The translations under genes were made by a program, and so were the position numbers. The notes beneath the pieces were generated by a model. That model saw only the letters and a program-made list of their open reading frames with translations, ran no database searches and was not told the DNA's origin. A stretch of 6,635 nucleotides of DNA from Alphaproteobacteria bacterium. Lineage in GTDB: Bacteria > Pseudomonadota > Alphaproteobacteria > Rs-D84. This document shows positions 1-3,735 of the stretch, piece by piece (position 1 is the first letter of the stretch; each line of letters starts with the position of its first letter). The stretch spans positions 1-6,635 of the forward strand of contig WRIM01000030.1 in the NCBI GenBank assembly GCA_009782725.1, written 5' to 3'.

Positions 1-72
1 GGATACGAAGTTATAGACAACGGGTCAATATCTGCGGATTTGATTGGCATAAGCGGAAAGTTTAGGTTTTAA
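1..72 (+). CDS. C-terminal fragment, probable outer-membrane beta-barrel protein
   Basis: Frame 1 is open from the window edge to the TAA at 70-72 and gives 23 residues ending in ADLIGISGKFRF. A final phenylalanine with another aromatic two residues earlier, within an alternating beta-strand pattern, is the usual C-terminal signature recognised by the BAM machinery in outer-membrane barrels. That assignment is inference from the last strand only; the rest of the gene is outside the window, so no family can be named. The stop codon lies directly against the first heptanucleotide repeat, with TAA overlapping the repeat by two bases. It may be co-transcribed with the gene at 101, since no promoter or terminator separates them. 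Confidence 0.5.
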   Translation, partial: GYEVIDNGSISADLIGISGKFRF

Positions 73-187
73 TTAACAATTAACAAATAACAATTAACAA
101 ATGAAAGCTAGTATAAAATTTTTTAAAAATGGATGCGGCAAACTTGTTTGCCAATTGCTAATTGTTAATTGTTCATTGTTATTTGCC
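71..187. repeat. AT-rich heptanucleotide inverted repeat (AATTAAC / AATTGTT)
   Basis: The left arm (71-98) is four head-to-tail heptads: AATTAAC, AATTAAC, AAATAAC, AATTAAC. The right arm (153-180) is four heptads of the opposite sense: AATTGCT, AATTGTT, AATTGTT, CATTGTT, trailing into ATTTGCC. Bases 84-100 pair with 169-185 at 16 of 17 positions, enclosing a 68-nt loop that begins exactly at the ATG of the next gene. Inside the loop is a smaller hairpin, GGCAAAC-TT-GTTTGCC (137-152). The left arm occupies the place where promoter and ribosome-binding site would be expected. The right arm lies in the coding sequence and encodes the hydrophobic core of a signal peptide. Confidence 0.85.
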
Positions 188-700
188 GCGAATGCGGCGA
201 AATACGACCCGACTGTGAATGCGGCCGGAGAGCCGAAGTGGGACAGATTCATAGTGCATGATAAGTATACGGATTGGAGCGCGAACGGCATTCCAGGCGG
301 CGCAGGCGATGATCGCGCCGGATACGGGGCGTACAATAAAGACGCAAGATTTGAACAGGGTCGGGCGGGTTACGGCGAATACGATCCGAATTCTGAATTT
401 GCAAAGTCCGAGGCATGGCGCAAAATGTACGGCGAATATGACCCCAGTTTGCAATTTGAAGAATCCAGAGCATGGCGCGAGATGTACGGCAAATACGATC
501 CAAATGCGCGGTTCGAAGGTGCGACCGGCGTATTCGGAAGCGGCGCCGCGCGCGTTATAAGCGACACGGACAAAACCGCTTCAACCCCGGCACCAAAGCA
601 GTCGGCGGCGGCCAAAGCCACGCCGGTAAAAAAGACATCCGCCGCCGCGCCTGCCAAAAGACCGGCGCCGCGCGTTGTCGCAAGCGGAACTTTCCAATAA
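101..700 (+). CDS. Secreted YG-x-YDP tandem-repeat protein, unknown function
   Basis: This 199-residue protein belongs to no family I recognise. Residues 1-32 form a signal peptide: a lysine-containing n-region, a hydrophobic core (about 15-30) and an A30-N31-A32 cleavage site, so the product should be exported. Residues 75-143 hold four tandem units with consensus YG-x-YDP-x3-FE; YDP also occurs at 35-37, and basic/aromatic linkers (AWRxM) join units 2-4. Residues 158-191 are an Ala/Pro/Lys-rich tail. There are no cysteines after the signal peptide. ATG 101 is the only in-frame ATG before residue 109, and the two nearby ATGs (129 and 133) are out of frame. It has no Shine-Dalgarno sequence because the heptanucleotide repeat directly precedes it. 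The preceding gene is probably an outer-membrane protein, which suggests an envelope role, but no function can be given. The consistent repeat pattern and the terminator right after the stop argue for a real gene. Confidence 0.8.
   Translation: MKASIKFFKNGCGKLVCQLLIVNCSLLFAANAAKYDPTVNAAGEPKWDRFIVHDKYTDWSANGIPGGAGDDRAGYGAYNKDARFEQGRAGYGEYDPNSEFAKSEAWRKMYGEYDPSLQFEESRAWREMYGKYDPNARFEGATGVFGSGAARVISDTDKTASTPAPKQSAAAKATPVKKTSAAAPAKRPAPRVVASGTFQ
185..199. repeat. GCCGC-GAAT-GCGGC palindrome inside the signal-peptide region
   Basis: The 15-mer GCCGCGAATGCGGCG can form a 5-bp GC stem with a GAAT loop. It begins at the last base of the paired right heptad arm and encodes residues A29 to A33, which include the predicted signal peptidase site. 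The same 15 bases occur on the opposite strand in the terminator at the end of this gene (708-722). This could be a duplicated mobile palindrome or a coincidence between alanine codons and a GC-rich stem. Confidence 0.5.
323..529 (+). repeat. Coding tandem repeat, four units
   Basis: Four consecutive units begin at 323, 371, 428 and 485, encoding stretches that start at Y75, Y91, Y110 and Y129. The first unit is 16 residues long, the next two are 19, and the last fades out after FEGATG. Units 2-4 share TACGGC(G/A)AATA(C/T)GA(C/T)CC at the DNA level, while the rest of each unit has diverged. Protein features are kept better than DNA: tyrosine-glycine, YDP, a phenylalanine, then a helical-looking acidic/basic linker. 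This looks like old internal duplication under selection rather than a fresh slippage array. Confidence 0.8.
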
Positions 701-701
701 T

Positions 702-730
702 AAAAAACGCCGCATTCGCGGCGATTTTTT
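702..730. terminator. Bidirectional intrinsic terminator between convergent genes
   Basis: A run of six A (702-707) is followed by CGCCGC (708-713), loop ATTC, GCGGCG (718-723), then A and six T (725-730). The hairpin has a U-tract on both strands, so it can end the repeat-protein transcript on the plus strand and the trxA-dksA transcript on the minus strand. It starts 2 nt after the plus-strand stop codon and overlaps the dksA stop codon by 2 nt. Confidence 0.9.
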
Positions 731-1160
731 AAGCTTTCTTCTTTTCGTATTCTTCTTGCTCTTCAAGCGTCATAGTGGCAAGCGGCCGCGCAATCATGCG
801 TTTCAATCCGATTTCTTCGCCGGATACGACCGAATAGCCGAATGTTCCGTCTTCAAGGCGTTTTAACGCCGCGTCAAGCTTGCGCAATAAATTCACGCTT
901 CGCTCGTGCATTCTGATTTGCATCGTCGCTTCGATATCGAAATTCGACGTGTCCGCTTCGTCGCCCGTGCCGGCGGTGTCGTTCTTTTTGGCAAGGTTTA
1001 TCGCGCCCATTATATCTTCCATACTTGCGACCAATTCTTCGCGCTGGCCGTTCAGCATGTTGTAAAAGTATGCGCGCTGCATATCCGACATATATTCTTC
1101 CGATTTCTTCGGGACATATTTTGGATCCAATTCTATGTTTTTATAATCTTTCTTTGGCAT
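729..1160 (-). CDS. dksA: RNA polymerase-binding transcription factor DksA, cysteine-free
   Basis: This 143-residue protein matches the DksA/TraR family. DksA binds the RNA polymerase secondary channel and, with ppGpp, tunes rRNA, biosynthetic and stress promoters. Visible features are an N-terminal helix (SEEYMSDMQRAYF), a long coiled coil (about 28-104) with the tip motif DEADTS at 67-72, and a C-terminal globular part with GYSVVSGEEIGLKRMIARP (108-126). The positions of the four zinc cysteines of E. coli DksA are S110, S113, T131 and E134, so this is a zinc-free form as seen in alphaproteobacteria. At the tip, both acidic residues aligned with E. coli D71 and D74 are kept (D67, D70), but the A76 position is serine (S72). 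The start lies 1 nt past the trxA stop, with GGAG 6 nt upstream, so the gene is the second of a two-gene operon. Confidence 0.92.
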   Translation of the reverse strand: MPKKDYKNIELDPKYVPKKSEEYMSDMQRAYFYNMLNGQREELVASMEDIMGAINLAKKNDTAGTGDEADTSNFDIEATMQIRMHERSVNLLRKLDAALKRLEDGTFGYSVVSGEEIGLKRMIARPLATMTLEEQEEYEKKKA

Positions 1161-1161
1161 T

Positions 1162-1482
1162 TTAAGCTCCAGTTAATTGTGCGACCCAATCGTCTAAATC
1201 ATCCGGCGACATTAATCCGGTTCTGGCTTCGATTAATTCTCCGTCGCGGAACGCCAAAATGCTTGGGATAGAACGGATTCCATATTTCGCAGGCATGCGG
1301 CGGTTTGCGTCGTCGATTTCAAATTTTGCGAATTTGACCGTCGCGTGTTTTGCGCTTGCCGCTTCGAATATAGGTCCGAACATTCGGCACGGCCCGCACC
1401 ATTCCGCCCAAAAATCCACAATCGTGATACCTTTGGATACCGTTGCTTCAAAGTTGCCGTCGTTGATGTGTGCCAGTGACAT
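1162..1482 (-). CDS. trxA: Thioredoxin
   Basis: A 106-residue classical single-domain thioredoxin of normal length and no signal peptide, so cytoplasmic. The active site W28-C29-G30-P31-C32 reduces protein disulfides and is itself reduced by thioredoxin reductase. Also present are the buried acid D23 in VDFWAEWC, the cis-proline P73 in YGIRSIPS, and the conserved GLMSPDDLDDWV end helix. The start follows a strong AGGGGG ribosome-binding site 4 nt upstream. It is the first gene of a minus-strand operon with dksA and is divergent from sufS. Thioredoxin next to SUF genes fits a shared redox or oxidative-stress setting, though no regulatory site proves it. Confidence 0.96.
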   Translation of the reverse strand: MSLAHINDGNFEATVSKGITIVDFWAEWCGPCRMFGPIFEAASAKHATVKFAKFEIDDANRRMPAKYGIRSIPSILAFRDGELIEARTGLMSPDDLDDWVAQLTGA

Positions 1483-1497
1483 TTTTCCCCCTTTTGG

Positions 1498-1525
1498 TTG
1501 AATTGCTGCTGTAGTATAATATACT
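1498..1525 (+). promoter_or_regulatory. Candidate promoter for sufS-sufT-sufE
   Basis: TTGAAT (1498-1503) and TATACT (1520-1525) are separated by 16 nt, the same spacing and the same -10 box as the opposing trxA promoter. A perfect TATAAT (1515-1520) overlaps it but has a poor -35 partner. Transcription would start near 1532, about 34 nt before the sufS ATG. I see no clear binding site for an Fe-S regulator such as IscR or RirA. Confidence 0.55.
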
Positions 1526-1540
1526 GAAAGCCTAAAGCAA
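1513..1540 (-). promoter_or_regulatory. Candidate promoter for trxA-dksA
   Basis: On the minus strand TTGCTT (1540-1535) and TATACT (1518-1513) are separated by 16 nt, close to the sigma-70 consensus. Transcription would start near 1506, giving a leader of about 23 nt that contains the AGGGGG ribosome-binding site. The -10 box is one arm of the palindrome AGTATA-A-TATACT (1513-1525), whose other arm is the -10 box of the opposite promoter. Confidence 0.6.
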
Positions 1541-1565
1541 TAGGAAAAAACGAATCGGGGAAGTT

Positions 1566-2711
1566 ATGAAAACTATATATGTTGATGCGGCGGCAAGCGC
1601 GCTTAAACCCGAATCGGTAATCCGGGCCGAGGCGGACTTTTTAACAAATCACTATTCGAACGAAGGCCGCGGGATTTGCGCACGCGCGTCGTATGCCGAG
1701 AAAATGGTGGCGGACGCGCGACTCACGGTTGCGGAATTTATCGGCGCGAATTCTTCGCAGATTGTGTTTACCGGCGGCGCTACGGACGGGTTGAACCGTA
1801 TCCCGCGAATTCTTGAATTATCCGGCGCCGTCTCGAAAAATTCGATTGTCACTGTGTCCGACCTTGATCACCATTCGGCGCGATTGCCATGGGAAGAGTA
1901 TGCGTATTTGGGCAAGTGCAAGTTGGCGACGTGCCCCTTGAACCAAGATTTTAATATCGATGTGAATAGAGTCCCATTCGCGGATATATTCATTATAACG
2001 TCAATGTCGAATGTGATGGGCGTGCCCCAAGATGTTAAAAAGATAGTCGCGGCCGCGCGGGCTTTGAATCCGAATGTTATAACAATCGTCGATGCGGCGC
2101 AATCTGTCGCGTATTCAAACACCAATGTTTTGGACTGGGACCCGGATTTCATGTGCTTTTCGGCGCATAAAATCGGTGCTGACACGGGATTGGGAATTAT
2201 GTATATCAAAGATCCGGAAAGGTGGGAGGTCGATAAGCTTGGCGGCGGAATGGTTTCAAGCGTCGCAAATCGCAAAGACCGAAAAACAAACGCGATAAGC
2301 GAATGGAGGCTTATGGGCGGAATCGATAAATTCGAAGCGGGGACATTGCCGCTGACACAGATTGCGGGGCTGACGCCTGCTTTGCGCGAATTGCAAGACG
2401 AACAGTTAACGGATAAAACGACGCAGATGCTTCATTACCTTCGGGCCGAGCTTTCAAAAATACCCCAGATAAAATTTATTTCTCCATTTGGCGCGCATTT
2501 GTTGACATTTGTGGTCGAAGGAATGCATGTTTTGGATTTCGGGGCGCTAATGGGGGCGCATGGTGTATGCCTTCGCGTTGGAAATATGTGCGCAAGCTGG
2601 TTGCATGCTTTGACGGGGCATCCGGGCACCATACGTATTTCTGTCGGGTCTTGGAATACAATGACCGAAATGCAAGAAATCGTTAGAATAATAAAAGATG
2701 TAATTAAATAA
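1566..2711 (+). CDS. sufS: Cysteine desulfurase, SufS type
   Basis: PLP enzyme of aminotransferase class V that removes sulfur from L-cysteine, giving alanine and an enzyme persulfide for Fe-S cluster assembly. Its 381 residues show DHHSARLPW (H102/H103 stacks on PLP), VDAAQ (D176, Q179), FSAHK with the Schiff-base lysine K202, FEAGT (257-260), and the catalytic cysteine C342 in LRVGNMCASW, followed by R357 in IRISVGSWN. The group II arrangement and the neighbouring SufE support SufS over IscS. It lacks about 25 N-terminal residues compared with E. coli SufS. An in-frame stop at 1533-1535 leaves no room for them and no ATG lies between, so the short start is real here. GGGGAAG (1557-1563) is the ribosome-binding site. 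The stop overlaps the next start in TAATG. Confidence 0.93.
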   Translation: MKTIYVDAAASALKPESVIRAEADFLTNHYSNEGRGICARASYAEKMVADARLTVAEFIGANSSQIVFTGGATDGLNRIPRILELSGAVSKNSIVTVSDLDHHSARLPWEEYAYLGKCKLATCPLNQDFNIDVNRVPFADIFIITSMSNVMGVPQDVKKIVAAARALNPNVITIVDAAQSVAYSNTNVLDWDPDFMCFSAHKIGADTGLGIMYIKDPERWEVDKLGGGMVSSVANRKDRKTNAISEWRLMGGIDKFEAGTLPLTQIAGLTPALRELQDEQLTDKTTQMLHYLRAELSKIPQIKFISPFGAHLLTFVVEGMHVLDFGALMGAHGVCLRVGNMCASWLHALTGHPGTIRISVGSWNTMTEMQEIVRIIKDVIK

Positions 2712-3019
2712 TGTATACCAAAGAAGACATCATCGCGGCGCTGAAAATGGTATTCGACCCAGAGATTCCGGTAAATGTTTGGGATTTGGGCCTGATTTAC
2801 GATGTAGATTTGGGGGAAAGGGTACATATCAAAATGACACTGACATCTCCAACGTGCCCCATGGCCGAAGATATAGTCTTAATGGTAAAGCAAGCGGCCG
2901 AATCGGTCGCGGGACATGGCAATGTGACCGTCGAATTGATATGGGATCCGCCGTGGACTTTGGACAAGATGTCTACAGAGGCGCGGTTGGAGTTAGATTT
3001 GACGGAAGAGGGTTGGTAA
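2711..3019 (+). CDS. sufT: SufT-like MIP18/DUF59 Fe-S assembly protein
   Basis: A 102-residue single-domain protein of the MIP18 (DUF59) family, which takes part in Fe-S cluster maturation and carrier steps. The diagnostic pieces are DPEIPVNVWDLGLIYDV (16-32) and MTLTSPTCPMAEDI (42-55) with the conserved cysteine C49, followed by VELIWDPPWTLDKMSTEARLEL (75-96). The same domain appears in PaaD of phenylacetate degradation, but the position between sufS and sufE makes SufT the better call. The start codon shares one base with the sufS stop (TAATG), and the stop overlaps the sufE start in the same way, so the three genes should be translationally coupled. Exact biochemical role is not fixed by the sequence. 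Confidence 0.88.
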   Translation: MYTKEDIIAALKMVFDPEIPVNVWDLGLIYDVDLGERVHIKMTLTSPTCPMAEDIVLMVKQAAESVAGHGNVTVELIWDPPWTLDKMSTEARLELDLTEEGW

Positions 3020-3384
3020 TGAATTACGCCGAAATAAAAACAATTTTATCAGAGATAAGCGATCCCGTGGATCGGTTGGAATTTGTTATGGATTTGGGCA
3101 ATTCTTTGCCAAAGATTCCGGCGGGCGCAAAGGCAACCGAAATCAAAGGATGCGCGTCGCGGGTTGAAATTTATAAGGATAAAAACAATAACTATTACGG
3201 GGCGGCCGACGCAGGCCTGGTTCGCGGGATTTTGGCAATTGTTTTATCTTTTGCCCAGGGAAAATCCGCGACCGACATCGTTGCCATGAATTTGTCCGCG
3301 GAATTCGCCCGCTTGAATTTACAACTTGGCGCGGGGCGAATGAACGGCGTCGCAGGTATAATTGAATTTCTGAGTAATCAGTAA
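3019..3384 (+). CDS. sufE: SufE sulfur acceptor protein
   Basis: A 121-residue protein that accepts the persulfide sulfur from SufS and stimulates its turnover. The acceptor cysteine is C45 in EIKGCASRVEI, equivalent to C51 of E. coli SufE. Other family marks are the N-terminal DPVDRLEFVMDLG helix, GAADAGLVRGILAIVLSF (61-78), and the C-terminal LGAGRMNGVAGII (103-115). The frame is open further upstream to 2779, but that extension only overlaps sufT out of frame. The ATG at 3019, inside a TAATG overlap, gives the normal SufE N-terminus. The last residues SNQ and the stop codon are built from the first units of the heptanucleotide repeat that follows, so the repeat may have modified the C-terminus slightly. 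Confidence 0.93.
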   Translation: MNYAEIKTILSEISDPVDRLEFVMDLGNSLPKIPAGAKATEIKGCASRVEIYKDKNNNYYGAADAGLVRGILAIVLSFAQGKSATDIVAMNLSAEFARLNLQLGAGRMNGVAGIIEFLSNQ

Positions 3385-3431
3385 TTAGTAATTAGTAATC
3401 AGGTGTGATATAATCTAATCACTAATTACTG
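3374..3431. repeat. AT-rich heptanucleotide inverted repeat (GTAATYA / TAATYAC)
   Basis: The left side is four heptads, GTAATCA, GTAATTA, GTAATTA, GTAATCA (3374-3401). The right side is TAATCAC, TAATTAC, TG (3416-3431), the reverse complement of the same pattern. Bases 3379-3395 pair with 3415-3431 at 16 of 17 positions around a 19-nt loop. The sufE stop codon lies inside the left arm, and the loop holds a consensus extended -10 box. As RNA the stem could act as a weak terminator or processing site for the suf transcript, but it is AT-rich and has no U-tract. Confidence 0.85.
3406..3414 (+). promoter_or_regulatory. Extended -10 promoter for ftsL-ftsI, in the repeat loop
   Basis: TGATATAAT fits the extended -10 form TG-n-TATAAT exactly, which can work without a good -35 box; upstream only a weak TTAGTA is found at 18-nt spacing. 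Transcription would start near 3421, inside the right repeat arm and about 26 nt before the ftsL ATG. If used, both arms of the inverted repeat flank the melted region. Confidence 0.5.
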
Positions 3432-3446
3432 CGGGCAAGGCGAGCT

Positions 3447-3734
3447 ATGAAAGAAGACGAGAAAATGTTTCAATGGGGACTTGGGCTGTTCATTCTGGTG
3501 TTCGTTTTAATTGCGACGCTTCAGGTGTGCTTTCGCGTCCAAGACCGCGCGCGCACCCGCGTCAAAAATGAAATAATAAAAACTCAGCAAGATTACGCCG
3601 AAGCGCGCGCCAAATTCGCGGCGCTGATAAGGCCGGAACACCTTCGCGGCATAGTCGGCGAGATGTTCCCGAAATTCGAGCCGATAGGATTCAGAAAAAA
3701 TATAACCGCGGCGGAAATAAAAACCAGCAATTAA
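3447..3734 (+). CDS. ftsL: Cell division protein FtsL
   Basis: A 95-residue bitopic protein with a short charged cytoplasmic N-terminus (MKEDEK), one membrane span (about 8-29, WGLGLFILVFVLIATLQVCF), then a periplasmic, probably coiled-coil segment (30-65) and the pattern LIRPEHLRGIVGEMFPKFEPI (60-80) typical of alphaproteobacterial FtsL. FtsL scaffolds FtsB and activates the FtsW-FtsI septal synthase. FtsL is poorly conserved in sequence, so the call rests on topology, length and the position one base ahead of ftsI. AAGG (3437-3440) precedes the chosen ATG; an inner ATG at 3465 would remove the charged tail. In most relatives rsmH lies directly upstream; here it is sufE. Confidence 0.72.
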   Translation: MKEDEKMFQWGLGLFILVFVLIATLQVCFRVQDRARTRVKNEIIKTQQDYAEARAKFAALIRPEHLRGIVGEMFPKFEPIGFRKNITAAEIKTSN

Positions 3735-3735
3735 A

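Noticed and set aside
71..100. Heptad repeats as a CRISPR array
   Set aside because: The units are only 7 bp, head-to-tail without spacers, and no cas genes are present.
94..336. Minus-strand frame opposite the repeat protein
   Set aside because: It is a shadow of the plus-strand gene; it crosses the heptad arm and shows no domain.
2779..3018. N-terminal extension of sufE upstream of 3019
   Set aside because: The extension overlaps sufT in another frame, resembles nothing in SufE, and the TAATG start at 3019 gives the expected length and N-terminus.
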